A DNA stretch of 64,000 nucleotides from Paenibacillus dendrobii. Its GTDB lineage: Bacteria > Bacillota > Bacilli > Paenibacillales > Paenibacillaceae. The stretch covers positions 186,001 through 250,000 of the forward strand of contig NZ_WUBI01000004.1 of the NCBI RefSeq assembly GCF_009807035.1, in the 5' to 3' direction. Under the pieces are notes generated by a model. The model was given only the letters and a program-made list of their open reading frames with translations. It did no database searches and was not told the origin of the DNA. The translations under genes and the position numbers were made by a program. Of the stretch, positions 1 to 8,333 are shown in pieces (positions within the stretch are counted from its first letter, which is position 1; each line of letters opens with the position of its first letter).

Positions 1-2
1 TC

Positions 3-173
3 GCTGTTGTAGGATCTCCTTGGAAGACGGGAAGCATCACCGTGAGTATCGGGATAGCCACATTTACCCCTGAGGATACAGGTGTGACCCTCTTGCAAAA
101 AGCCGATCAAGCGATGTACGCCTCCAAGAAAAATGGAAGAAATCAAGTTACGCATATCATGGATGTACAGTAA
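3..173 (+). CDS. C-terminal end of a GGDEF (diguanylate cyclase) protein, truncated by the window edge
   Basis: Only the last 56 residues are visible. They read as the end of a GGDEF domain, with an SIGIATF strand, a KADQAMYASK helix and a GRN turn, finishing in THIMDVQ before TAA. The GGDEF motif itself lies outside the window, so activity cannot be judged. The final 44 residues match the end of the PAS-GGDEF protein at 10722-11699 at 30 of 44 positions, including the THIMD ending, so the two are close paralogues. A terminator follows at 206-253. Confidence 0.85.
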   Translation, partial: AVVGSPWKTGSITVSIGIATFTPEDTGVTLLQKADQAMYASKKNGRNQVTHIMDVQ

Positions 174-205
174 GGAATAAGTGAATACTTTTCTCAGTCA
201 AAAAA

Positions 206-253
206 ACCCGGAGCCAGTGATCATAAAGATCGCTTGGTTCCGGGTCTTTTTCG
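206..253. terminator. Rho-independent terminator, probably bidirectional
   Basis: An ACCCGGA...TTCCGGGT hairpin with an inner GATC/GATC pairing is preceded by an A run and followed by TCTTTTT. It lies between the GGDEF tail on the plus strand and the converging aldo/keto reductase, and could serve both. Confidence 0.8.
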
Positions 254-293
254 CTTTCATCTGAATCCGTTGTTGCAGAAGCTCCGCAAGGGT

Positions 294-1211
294 TTATGGA
301 AGAATATTGCCCGCTGAACGGAAAATATCGTACCATTCTTCACGCGTGAGGCGGATGTCGGATGCTTTGCAGCAATCCTTCAGGCGCTCGATATTCATCG
401 TACCGATGACCGGCTGCATGTTGGCCGGATGGCGGAGCAGCCACGCGACCGCAATGGTCGTGTTGCTGACGCCGTATTTGGCGGCAACCTCGTCGATTTT
501 TTGATTCAATTCAGGGAATTTCTCGTTGCCGAGGAATACGCCCTCAAAGAATCCATATTGGAACGGAGACCAAGGCTGAATGGTAATGTCATGCAATCTG
601 CAAAAGTCGAGCACGCTGCCGTCGCGGTTCACGGCCGAACCGTTCTCCATGTTCACATTGAAGCCTTGGGAGATCATGGTGGCGTTCGTGATGCTGAGCT
701 GAAGCTGGTTGGCGACGATCGGCTGCTTCACAAACTTCTGGAGCAGCTGGATTTGCATGGGATTCTGATTGGAAACGCCGAAATGGCGCACTTTTCCAGA
801 GCTTTCGAGCACATCAAAAGCCTCGGCAACCTCTTCAGGCTCAACGAGCGTATCCGGACGGTGCAGCAGCAGCGTATCCAGATAGTCGGTTTTGAGACGT
901 TTCAGAATACCATCCACCGAGTTCAAGATATGCTCCTTGGAAAAGTCGAACATACCGGGCCGGATACCGCATTTGGATTGCAAAATGATGGTCTCGCGTA
1001 CGCTTGGGCTCATATGGATGGCCTCGGCGAACCGCTCTTCGGATTTTCCGCCTCCATAAATATCCGCATGCTCAAAGAAATTGGCACCTTCTTCAATCGC
1101 GGTCTGGATAAAGCGTTCGGTTTGCGGGATGTCCAGCGACTCGATGCGCATGCAGCCGACTGCGACAACAGGCACCTCAAGCGAACTGGTACCCAGTTTA
1201 ATCGTTCTCAT
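294..1211 (-). CDS. Aldo/keto reductase, YdhF-like
   Basis: NAD(P)H-dependent aldo/keto reductase of 305 residues, the usual length for the family; the true substrate is unknown. The catalytic tetrad is visible: Asp and Tyr in HADIYGGGKSE, Lys in LQSKCGI and His in LLLHRPD. The IGTMN segment near the C-terminus fits cofactor binding. The ATG at 1211 is chosen because an AACGGAGG ribosome site sits just upstream and the protein then begins MRTIKLGTSSLEVP, the normal family start. A longer reading frame to 1364 has no family-like sequence before this point. It is a lone gene, convergent with the GGDEF tail. Confidence 0.9.
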   Translation of the reverse strand: MRTIKLGTSSLEVPVVAVGCMRIESLDIPQTERFIQTAIEEGANFFEHADIYGGGKSEERFAEAIHMSPSVRETIILQSKCGIRPGMFDFSKEHILNSVDGILKRLKTDYLDTLLLHRPDTLVEPEEVAEAFDVLESSGKVRHFGVSNQNPMQIQLLQKFVKQPIVANQLQLSITNATMISQGFNVNMENGSAVNRDGSVLDFCRLHDITIQPWSPFQYGFFEGVFLGNEKFPELNQKIDEVAAKYGVSNTTIAVAWLLRHPANMQPVIGTMNIERLKDCCKASDIRLTREEWYDIFRSAGNILP

Positions 1212-1375
1212 GCTTATGTACCTCCGTTTGGTATAAATAGAAAACGTAGAATGGCGCCTAGACACCTTCCCGTATATTGTTGCACACGCAGAGGATGGTT
1301 TCAACATCGGCGGGGAATGGAAAATGAAGTAACTTGTCCCCGTCTCACCGGTTCGGCCGTTCAATGGCTCGTCAA

Positions 1376-1404
1376 TTGCATACCTACGAATAATATGCTA
1401 TGAC
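1376..1404 (+). promoter_or_regulatory. Possible sigma-A promoter of the PrpR_N-type regulator
   Basis: TTGCAT and TATGAC are separated by 17 bases and lie 27 bases before the GTG start at 1431. Both hexamers are imperfect, so this is tentative. Confidence 0.4.
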
Positions 1405-1430
1405 TGAACTACAAAATAAGGAATATAGGT

Positions 1431-3140
1431 GTGGTTAAGATGACAATCAAAGCTCTATTCGTGGCCCCATACGCAGCAATGGAGAATTTAATAGATGAAT
1501 GCCGGGAACAACAAAAGGAATTAGATCTTACGATCCGGATCGGGAACCTGCAGGAGGGCGTCAGCCTGGCGAGGCAAGCGGAGGCGGAAGGCTTCGACGT
1601 CATCATCAGCCGGGGCGGAACGGCGAAACTGATCGGTGAAGCAGTCGAGATTCCCGTGATCGATGTCCATGTTTCCGGATACGACATGCTTCGGGTGCTC
1701 ACGCTGGCCAATGATTTTCCCCGGAAGAAGGCCATTGTGGGCTTCCCTGCCATTACAGGCGGAGCCAAAGCAATCATTGACCTGCTCGACATTCCAATAG
1801 ATATGTTCACGATCCATGATGAGGATGAAACGGAAGCTCTTTTGAGAAGACTCAAGCAGGATGGATACGAGTTGATCATGGGAGACGTGGTCACTTTCGA
1901 AACAGCATCCAGGCTTGGACTGCTGGGGATTTTGATCCAGTCGGGGAGAGAGTCCATCTTCGATGCATTTACGGAAGCTAAGACGGTTTCCCGGTGGCTC
2001 TCGCAAAGCAGACAGGAGATCGACCGGTTCAAAGGCATTTTGCAGGCAACCGCCGAGGATGTGATGGTTCTGTCGGAACAAGGAGATGTTGTCTATGAAC
2101 AGTGGCAGGATTTCAGTTCCAGAACCATACCGGATATTCGGTTTGAAAAGGGTACGCCCGAAGACGGCGGAGCGAATCGCGAAGTAGTCCATGTTGCCAA
2201 CTCGGACGGACAAACCGTGAAGGTGATAAAAACCAAGATCATGATTAATGGAACAGCTTATCTGGTGTGTGAATTTTTCCGTCAGCCCATTCATCAGACC
2301 GCCCTGGATAAAGTGAAGGTACATATGCAGCCAGCTCCTCTGATCATTCACCAAAGCGAGGCCATGAATACATGTCTCACAATGATCAACCGGTGCCTGT
2401 CATATGATCTGTTCGTTTTTATCGGCGAAAGGGGTACGGGGAAGGACATGCTGGCCCGCTATGTTCACGTCCAAAAGAATCATGGCGAGGGCTTATATGC
2501 GTCCGTTAAAGCTTCCGATCTTATGGATTTAGGTCCGGAAGAGATCGATACCGAGATTAGGACCCTCTATATTCACGCTTTCGACCGGGTGGAGGATGGA
2601 TCTGTAAAAGTGTATTGGCGGATGATAGAGGCTCTGAAGGAACGAGGCATAACCCTTATTTTTGCCATGACTGAAGAGCAGCCTTTTGGGGAAAATAGGA
2701 TATATGATGACGAAATGATCCGTATTCATATCCCTGCGTTGGCGAATCGGAATGAGGACCTCAAGGAACTGGTGACCTCGTTTTTGCTCCATTTCAGCCA
2801 GACGCTGGGTACCTCGGCCATTCGAATGACCGAAAAAGGCTTAAACCTGCTTGCAGAATACAGTTGGCCGGGTAATGTCTCCGAATTAAAGGCGCTGCTT
2901 CAAGAGGCGGTGATCTTGGAAAAGGGGTATGTCATTGAGCATCCCTTGATCGAGCGTTTGCTGAACCGGAAAGGCATGGAAACAGGCGGAACGTCCTCCG
3001 GGCTTCTGAGAGGAACCCTGGAGCAGATCGAGAAGAAAATCATTGAAAAGGTGCTGGAGGAAGAGGGATTCAATCAGACCAAAGCCGCAAAACGGTTACA
3101 AATTAATCGCTCCACCTTATGGCGCAAATTAAAGGATTAG
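1431..3140 (+). CDS. PrpR_N-domain regulator with an atypical AAA+ domain and a Fis-type HTH
   Basis: Regulator of 569 residues. Residues 1-185 resemble the PrpR N-terminal sensory domain, including the ISRGGTA segment. A PAS-like linker follows, then an AAA+ region from about 290 to 510 with a Walker A-like GERGTGKD and an R-finger-side WPGNVSELKAL. The end is a Fis-type helix-turn-helix (NQTKAAKRLQINRSTLWRKL). The GAFTGA loop needed to contact sigma-54 is absent and the AAA+ region is eroded, so classic sigma-54 activation is doubtful. The GTG at 1431 has AAGGA eight bases upstream; an ATG at 1440 is possible. By position it probably controls the permease-kinase-dehydrogenase operon that follows. 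Confidence 0.85.
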   Translation: MVKMTIKALFVAPYAAMENLIDECREQQKELDLTIRIGNLQEGVSLARQAEAEGFDVIISRGGTAKLIGEAVEIPVIDVHVSGYDMLRVLTLANDFPRKKAIVGFPAITGGAKAIIDLLDIPIDMFTIHDEDETEALLRRLKQDGYELIMGDVVTFETASRLGLLGILIQSGRESIFDAFTEAKTVSRWLSQSRQEIDRFKGILQATAEDVMVLSEQGDVVYEQWQDFSSRTIPDIRFEKGTPEDGGANREVVHVANSDGQTVKVIKTKIMINGTAYLVCEFFRQPIHQTALDKVKVHMQPAPLIIHQSEAMNTCLTMINRCLSYDLFVFIGERGTGKDMLARYVHVQKNHGEGLYASVKASDLMDLGPEEIDTEIRTLYIHAFDRVEDGSVKVYWRMIEALKERGITLIFAMTEEQPFGENRIYDDEMIRIHIPALANRNEDLKELVTSFLLHFSQTLGTSAIRMTEKGLNLLAEYSWPGNVSELKALLQEAVILEKGYVIEHPLIERLLNRKGMETGGTSSGLLRGTLEQIEKKIIEKVLEEEGFNQTKAAKRLQINRSTLWRKLKD

Positions 3141-3218
3141 TGATACGAAATAAGCTAACGGCGGTTCTCTCTTCTGTAGTTCGATTTATCCTTGAAAACA
3201 ACATCAATAGTGTTTAAT

Positions 3219-3270
3219 AATGCAACAGTTTGTGTCTGTTACTATTTTACAGCCCTAAAACTGTTGCATT
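3219..3270. promoter_or_regulatory. Large inverted repeat, probable operator of the acid-sugar operon
   Basis: Perfect 13-base arms AATGCAACAGTTT (3219-3231) and AAACTGTTGCATT (3258-3270) surround a 26-base centre. A TATAAT at 3290-3295 lies just downstream with no good -35, as expected for an activator-dependent promoter. The long loop argues against a simple terminator of the upstream regulator, although a T-rich stretch follows. Confidence 0.6.
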
Positions 3271-3322
3271 TTATTTTGTAAGCGATTAATATAATGAGCG
3301 TAAACGCAATCATTACTTAATA

Positions 3323-3340
3323 CTGTTGAAAAATACAACA
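3323..3340. promoter_or_regulatory. Second CTGTTG/CAACA inverted repeat
   Basis: CTGTTGAAAAATACAACA repeats the CTGTTG half-site of the upstream inverted repeat and sits 18 bases before the permease ATG, overlapping the expected leader. It may be a second site for the same regulator. Confidence 0.4.
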
Positions 3341-3357
3341 CAGGAGATGAGACAGCT

Positions 3358-4320
3358 ATGAAAATCAAGGCAGCCATAGACAAAGTTCCCGGCGGAATGA
3401 TGTTGATCCCATTGTTGATCGGTGCCATTATCCGTACGTTTTTTCCGGGTATCTTTGATACGCCTGAATTTAAAAGCTCTTTTACGGGCGGGCTCCTGAC
3501 AGGGACCTCCGCGCTGCTTGCAGCTTTTTATATTTGTTTGGGTTCGACGATTCGCTTCCAGGCAACCGGTTACATTCTGAAAAAGGGCGTCAGCCTATGG
3601 GTGGGTAAAATCGGTACCACCTTTATTATCGCCCTGTTAATCAAACTTATTTTCCCGGATCAGAACAACCTGTTCCTTGGATTGTCCGCTTTGGCCATCA
3701 TCGCCGCCTTCTCGGATACGAACGGCGGGCTGTACATGGCGCTTATGGGCCAGCTCGGTAAAAAAGCCGAAGATGTTGCCGCCTATTCCATTATGTCGCT
3801 TGAATCGGGTCCGTTCTTCACCATGCTGATTCTGGGCGTGGCGGGTCTGGCAAGCTTTCCGATTATGGCGTTCGTCTTTGCGATTGTACCGCTCGTGCTC
3901 GGCATGATCTTGGGTAACCTGGACGAGAAAATGCGCGAGTTTCTCAGTAAAGGCCAGGACGTGATGATTCCGCTCTTCTCGCTGGCGATCGGGGCAAGTA
4001 TTAACCTTGCCAACGTCGTGAAAGCCGGCGCTTCCGGCATTATTTTGGGCATTGGCGTCGTTGTCGTTACGGGCGTCGTGCTGTTCCTGATCGATCGTCT
4101 GACTGGCGGCGACGGCATCGCCGGGATCGCGGCATCGTCGACAGCCGGTAACGCGGCTGCAGTGCCTGTAGCGGTAGCAGCCGTGTACAGCGGCTACAGC
4201 AGCATTGCGGCTACGGCCACACTTCAGGTGACTGCGGCCGTCATTGTAACAGCCATCTTAACACCGCTCCTGACCACATGGCTCGCCAAACGGGCACAGC
4301 GCCGGAAAGCACAAGTATAA
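3358..4320 (+). CDS. kdgT: 2-keto-3-deoxygluconate permease family transporter (KdgT)
   Basis: Integral membrane transporter of 320 residues, the normal KdgT length, with about ten hydrophobic segments. Family hallmarks include the KVPGGMMLIPLLIGA start, the SDTNGGLYMALMGQ loop and the TAGNAAAVPVAVAA segment. KdgT proteins are proton symporters for acid sugars. Because the next two genes are a DUF1537 kinase and a PdxA2-type dehydrogenase, the cargo here is more likely a four-carbon acid such as threonate or erythronate than ketodeoxygluconate; that is inference. The ribosome site is CAGGAGATG. It is the first gene of the operon behind the inverted repeats. Confidence 0.9.
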   Translation: MKIKAAIDKVPGGMMLIPLLIGAIIRTFFPGIFDTPEFKSSFTGGLLTGTSALLAAFYICLGSTIRFQATGYILKKGVSLWVGKIGTTFIIALLIKLIFPDQNNLFLGLSALAIIAAFSDTNGGLYMALMGQLGKKAEDVAAYSIMSLESGPFFTMLILGVAGLASFPIMAFVFAIVPLVLGMILGNLDEKMREFLSKGQDVMIPLFSLAIGASINLANVVKAGASGIILGIGVVVVTGVVLFLIDRLTGGDGIAGIAASSTAGNAAAVPVAVAAVYSGYSSIAATATLQVTAAVIVTAILTPLLTTWLAKRAQRRKAQV

Positions 4321-4335
4321 GGGAGTCGTTCAGAT

Positions 4336-5634
4336 ATGCAGCATTTTTACATTATTGCAGATGATTTGACAGGAGCTAACGATGCCGGAGTGCAGTTATC
4401 GAAAATCGGTATTGCCTCTACGGTCTTCCTTGATTTCAAGGCGGCACCGGTGCAGCATAGCGGCCATGTCGCCATTATAGATACAGACAGCCGCGGGATC
4501 AGCGATCAGGCTGCCTATGATCGGGTGTCCGAAGCGAGTGCTATTTTCCATGGACAAGGGTATGAGCATGTATATAAGAAAATGGACTCTACGCTAAGAG
4601 GCAATGTAGCTGCAGAGCTGGCCGCGGTCGTCTCGGTCCATCAACCGGAGGTGGTTGTCATTGCTCCCGCCTATCCGAAAATGAACCGCGAAACGATTGC
4701 GGGTTATCAATACGTAAACGGTCAGCCGGTATCCGAAACGGAATTCGGACGGGATCCGAAAACCCCGGTCAGAGACAGCTTTATTCCGAATCTGTTTCAG
4801 CAATATGTGGACGTGAACCGGATATGCCTGATCGGACAAGAACAGTTAAACGGCCCGTCAGAGCAGCTCATGAATGAGATTGCGGCGAATATAGCGGAGG
4901 GCCGAACATGGTTTATCTGCGACGCCAAGACGGATGACGACTTGATCGTCATTGCTGATGTGTTTTCAAGAGTGAAGAAAAGAACCGTCTGGGCCGGATC
5001 GGCCGGACTGATCGAATATTTGCCCGATGCCCTTCAGCTGGATAAGGCCTCCGACCGTGCGAAGGAGCAGCTAGCGATCAGCAAGACATTGACCGTGTCA
5101 GCGAGTTTATCGCATGTGACGAAGCAGCAGCTGGAGCTGGTGCGGACCATGCCGGGAACTTGTTTTGTGGAAATTGACCCGGTAGAGCTCATCCGCCAAA
5201 CCTATGTCGTGCAGGACGTGTTGGATGCGCTGGCCGATGAATCGGACAAAAAGCATTTTGTATTATTCGTGGATGCGTCGGAAAAGAATAGAAAGGCAAC
5301 CAAGGTACTGGAAACAGAGCTATCTTTGAGCAAAACGGATATCAGCGAAGCGATATCGAGAGAGCTTGGGAAAATCGCCCATGAAATCGTAAACTCCTTC
5401 GATGATATCCGCGGGTTAATCCTAACCGGGGGTGACACGGCAAAGGCGGTATGCAACCAGCTTGATATGAATCAGATGCAGCTGTATACCGAGGTTGAGG
5501 TTGGACTTCCGCTGGGGAAATTAAAGAATGCTGCAGGCACGAGCATGTATTGGACCGTGACGAAGGCAGGCGGATTCGGAAACGAAGATTCATTGGTGAA
5601 TGTGTTGAAATATATGAGTGGAGAGGATGAATGA
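4336..5634 (+). CDS. dtnK: Four-carbon acid sugar kinase, DUF1537 family (DtnK/OtnK-like)
   Basis: ATP-dependent kinase of 432 residues that in characterised relatives phosphorylates threonate, erythronate or related acids at the terminal hydroxyl. The substrate-binding N-terminal domain opens with IIADDLTGANDAGV, the family signature. The C-terminal nucleotide-binding domain carries LILTGGDTAKAV and ends with KAGGFGNEDSL, also diagnostic. It starts 16 bases after the permease stop with GGGAG upstream, and its stop is two bases before the next start, so the three genes are one transcript. Which stereoisomer is used cannot be read from sequence. Confidence 0.9.
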   Translation: MQHFYIIADDLTGANDAGVQLSKIGIASTVFLDFKAAPVQHSGHVAIIDTDSRGISDQAAYDRVSEASAIFHGQGYEHVYKKMDSTLRGNVAAELAAVVSVHQPEVVVIAPAYPKMNRETIAGYQYVNGQPVSETEFGRDPKTPVRDSFIPNLFQQYVDVNRICLIGQEQLNGPSEQLMNEIAANIAEGRTWFICDAKTDDDLIVIADVFSRVKKRTVWAGSAGLIEYLPDALQLDKASDRAKEQLAISKTLTVSASLSHVTKQQLELVRTMPGTCFVEIDPVELIRQTYVVQDVLDALADESDKKHFVLFVDASEKNRKATKVLETELSLSKTDISEAISRELGKIAHEIVNSFDDIRGLILTGGDTAKAVCNQLDMNQMQLYTEVEVGLPLGKLKNAAGTSMYWTVTKAGGFGNEDSLVNVLKYMSGEDE

Positions 5635-5635
5635 C

Positions 5636-6643
5636 ATGAGTCAAGCAAAACCGATCATTGGGATTACGATGGGGGACGGCGCAGGGGTCGGACCGGAAAT
5701 TATCCTGAAAAGCCTGCAGAACCAGGAGATTTATGATCTGTGTAATCCGGTAGTCATTGGTGACAGTAAAATTCTAAGCCGGGCACAAGCTTATGTGAAC
5801 AGTCATTTACAGATCAAGACGATTACGGATGACCAACTGGATCAGTTGGCGTTCGAGTTCGGAACCGTCTACTGTCTGGACCTGGATTTATTAAGTGCCG
5901 ATTTGCCGATTGGACAAGTTTCCGCCGAAGCGGGACATGCTGCGTTCGAATATTTGGCCAAAGCGATCGATTTGGCAAAAAAACAGCAGATTGATGCGAT
6001 TTGCACGGCTCCCCTGAACAAAGAGGCGCTGCATAAAGGCGGCCATCAGTATCCTGGGCATACCGAAATTCTGGCAGATTTAACGAATACGAGCGAATTT
6101 TCGATGATGCTGTCCGCCCCGAACCTCAAAGTGATTCATGTAACCACGCATGTGGGCATTATTGATGCGGTAAAAATGATTAATCCGGATCGGGTCTATC
6201 GTGTCATTCAACTGGCTCATGAAACGCTGACGAAGTCAGGCATCGAGAACCCAAGAATCGCCGTCTGCGGCATCAATCCGCATGCAGGCGAGAATGGCCT
6301 GTTCGGCTACGGCGAGGAGGACGAGAAGGTTGTGCCGGGCGTCAAGAAGGCGCAAGAAGAGGGCATCAACGTGGTTGGCCCATTGCCGGCTGATACCTTG
6401 TTTTTCCGTACCGTGCGCGGTGACTTCGATATCGTCGTTGCCATGTATCATGACCAGGGCCATGGACCCGTGAAGGTACTCGGCCTGGATGCGGGTGTCA
6501 ACATTACCGTTGGATTGCCGATTATACGGACCAGTGTCGACCACGGAACCGCATTTGATATCGCCGGCAAGGGCATCGTTGAAGAGAAAAGCATGATGGA
6601 AGCGATCCGTCAGGCCGTTGAGCTTGCACCCAAAAGAAAATAA
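5636..6643 (+). CDS. pdxA2: PdxA2-type 4-phosphate-acid dehydrogenase
   Basis: NAD-dependent oxidative decarboxylase of 335 residues in the PdxA family. Paired with DUF1537 kinases, PdxA2 converts the 4-phosphorylated acid to dihydroxyacetone phosphate and CO2. Family signatures visible are GITMGDGAGVGPEI, TAPLNKEAL, the metal-site histidines in HTEIL, HVTTHVG and YHDQGHGP, and the HGTAFDIAGKG end. The ATG at 5636 is preferred over earlier in-frame codons because GGAGAGG lies at the right distance and the protein then begins just before the conserved core. A role in vitamin B6 synthesis is possible but unlikely in this context. Confidence 0.88.
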   Translation: MSQAKPIIGITMGDGAGVGPEIILKSLQNQEIYDLCNPVVIGDSKILSRAQAYVNSHLQIKTITDDQLDQLAFEFGTVYCLDLDLLSADLPIGQVSAEAGHAAFEYLAKAIDLAKKQQIDAICTAPLNKEALHKGGHQYPGHTEILADLTNTSEFSMMLSAPNLKVIHVTTHVGIIDAVKMINPDRVYRVIQLAHETLTKSGIENPRIAVCGINPHAGENGLFGYGEEDEKVVPGVKKAQEEGINVVGPLPADTLFFRTVRGDFDIVVAMYHDQGHGPVKVLGLDAGVNITVGLPIIRTSVDHGTAFDIAGKGIVEEKSMMEAIRQAVELAPKRK

Positions 6644-6666
6644 TGAGTTCGGATGATATATACGTG

Positions 6667-6698
6667 AAAAGACCACTCCATGATGGGGTGGTCTTTTT
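6667..6698 (+). terminator. Rho-independent terminator of the acid-sugar operon
   Basis: AAAAGACCACTCCATGATGGGGTGGTCTTTTT-type hairpin directly after the dehydrogenase gene; the T run serves the plus strand and the A run could serve the converging DUF2752 gene. Confidence 0.9.
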
Positions 6699-6699
6699 G

Positions 6700-7107
6700 C
6701 TACAGCAATTCCGTAGGCGCCAAATAATGAAACGTCGGCAGATTCCTCAGCAGTCCGAATGCTAGCGTCAGGATGAGCATAACAGCCATGATTGCGTTGC
6801 CGATTCGTTTTCGTTTTCTTTTATGGGCAATCCCGTACATCGTGTACAGGGGAATCAAGGTAAATACCAAGGGGTTATACCGAAACGCCTGAACCACATC
6901 CAGGCTGAGCAGTGAGAGGACAACCCTCGTTATTCCGCATCCCGGACAATACAGCCCGGTCAGCTCATGAAAGATGCAGGGAACATGGATGTGGGTCACG
7001 GGCAGCCACACTTTCAGATAGAGCAGCCCTGCGGCGGCCAGAGCGGCACCCCGCATGAGTATAGGGTGTCTTCTGGGATCAAGCCTATTAAGCGAGTTGG
7101 TTGACAT
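6700..7107 (-). CDS. DUF2752 family membrane protein
   Basis: Small membrane protein of 135 residues with about three hydrophobic segments. It carries the family hallmark CPGCGITR (within LYCPGCGITRVVLSL), followed by a conserved AFRYNPL segment. The family's function is unknown. The start overlaps the end of the DUF4234 gene by about 20 bases, so translation is probably coupled. An ATG at 7107 is used; one at 7125 is equally possible, and neither has a clear ribosome site. Confidence 0.75.
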   Translation of the reverse strand: MSTNSLNRLDPRRHPILMRGAALAAAGLLYLKVWLPVTHIHVPCIFHELTGLYCPGCGITRVVLSLLSLDVVQAFRYNPLVFTLIPLYTMYGIAHKRKRKRIGNAIMAVMLILTLAFGLLRNLPTFHYLAPTELL

Positions 7108-7426
7108 CGTTTTGTACCAGAGCATAAGTTACGATGGACAAACCGAAGAACGTGAGGATCACGTACAGGATGGAATTATCCGACACCGCTTGTCCGCGCT
7201 GTCTTTGCGCTTCAGCCACATGCTGACCGATCTGGTACGCCCAAATGAAGGTCCAAATACCGCATGTAATTAAGGTTAAAAGGAAATGCTTTCCGCCTGT
7301 GAAGGAATAATCTTTACTTAGAATACCGACCTCGTTGGTCATGACAATAAACCAGTAGATTCCGTAAAGTCCGCAGGTTACAAGAGATAAAATAATGGCT
7401 AATACAATGTTGCGTTGACCGATCAT
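7088..7426 (-). CDS. DUF4234 family small membrane protein
   Basis: Protein of 112 residues with three hydrophobic segments and the family pattern CGLYGIYWF followed by a TCGIWTFIWAYQ segment. Proteins of this type often sit beside DUF2752 genes, as here, but have no established function. The ATG at 7426 gives the normal short N-terminus MIGQRNIVLAI; the upstream GGGATGGTG is a weak ribosome site. It is the first gene of a two-gene minus-strand unit. Confidence 0.75.
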   Translation of the reverse strand: MIGQRNIVLAIILSLVTCGLYGIYWFIVMTNEVGILSKDYSFTGGKHFLLTLITCGIWTFIWAYQIGQHVAEAQRQRGQAVSDNSILYVILTFFGLSIVTYALVQNDVNQLA

Positions 7427-7602
7427 GAATACACCATCCCAAAATAATTGATTGTCAAACGGACACAGGGTGATAAAACGACAATAAATAGCCAAATTTG
7501 ACAATAATATATTATTGAACCATGGATGAAATCACAAGGTAATATTAACCATTTATTCATAAGGTTTGATCCAACCGGGTGGCGAGGTTCGCTTTTCATC
7601 AA

Positions 7603-7640
7603 TAAAATGACCGGGCAGCTAAGGCTGCACCGGTCTTATT
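7603..7640 (-). terminator. Terminator after lrgB
   Basis: Read on the minus strand, GACCGG-T-GCAGC pairs with GCTGC-CCGGTC and is followed by ATTTTAT. It lies 13 bases past the lrgB stop. Confidence 0.7.
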
Positions 7641-7652
7641 AAGCGAGGAGTC

Positions 7653-8333
7653 CTACTGAAACAATGCAATTAGCCAAGGGACGATCAGCAGCGTAACAAA
7701 GGCGGTCAGCATCATGGCGATGCTGGCAATGGAACCTGCCACCGCGTCATATTCAAATGCTTTGCTGATGCCGGCCGAGTGTGCGCTGGTTCCAAACAAC
7801 GTTCCTTGACCGATCGGGCTGTGGATGCTGCACCATTTTACGATGAGCGGTCCCACAATCATGCCGATGAGTCCGGTAATTAAGGTGGCTCCGGCTGTAA
7901 TGGTCGGGACGCCTCCGATCATGCCTGAGATGGATACGGCGATTGGGGTCGTTGCAGTCCGGGGAGCCAGACTGGCCAGCACATCGCTTTTCAGACCGAA
8001 CAGATGCGCCAATTCGGCTGTGCTTAGGAAAGAGATGACGGCTCCGCAGCATACGCTGAGAAGGATGGCTTTGACATTTCTTTTCAAGACATCGATGTGT
8101 TTATACAGCATGACGGCGAGTGCGATTGTGGCGGGCTCGACCAGATCGGACAATACGACAGCCCCTTTGTTGTAGGTATCGAATGTGACTCCGCTCATGA
8201 TAATGATGGTGATAACGACAAGCGGCGTAACCAGGAGGGGGGTAAGATATACCCTTGGAAAGGCCCGGTATATCCGTTTGGCGGCCATGTATACGATAAT
8301 CGTGCACAACAGCCAGAAGAGTGCTTGTATCAT
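7653..8333 (-). CDS. lrgB: LrgB/CidB family membrane protein
   Basis: Protein of 226 residues with multiple membrane spans. Family motifs include LAPRTATTPIAVSIS, TGLIGMIVGP and GTSAHSAGISKA. LrgB/CidB proteins work with a holin-like LrgA/CidA partner in control of murein hydrolase activity, and some are now linked to pyruvate uptake. The start overlaps the lrgA stop by four bases (ATGA), so the two are translationally coupled. Whether it is an Lrg- or Cid-type pair cannot be told from sequence; the divergent LysR gene resembles the B. subtilis ywbI-ywbHG arrangement. Confidence 0.9.
   Translation of the reverse strand: MIQALFWLLCTIIVYMAAKRIYRAFPRVYLTPLLVTPLVVITIIIMSGVTFDTYNKGAVVLSDLVEPATIALAVMLYKHIDVLKRNVKAILLSVCCGAVISFLSTAELAHLFGLKSDVLASLAPRTATTPIAVSISGMIGGVPTITAGATLITGLIGMIVGPLIVKWCSIHSPIGQGTLFGTSAHSAGISKAFEYDAVAGSIASIAMMLTAFVTLLIVPWLIALFQ

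Noticed and set aside
429..1403. Long plus-strand frame of 324 residues
   Set aside because: Lies antisense to the aldo/keto reductase, has no family features and no ribosome site; a shadow of the real gene.
3258..3278. Inverted repeat read as a terminator of the PrpR_N-type regulator
   Set aside because: A 26-base loop, AT-rich arms and a second copy of the half-site nearer the permease fit an operator better, though dual use is not excluded.
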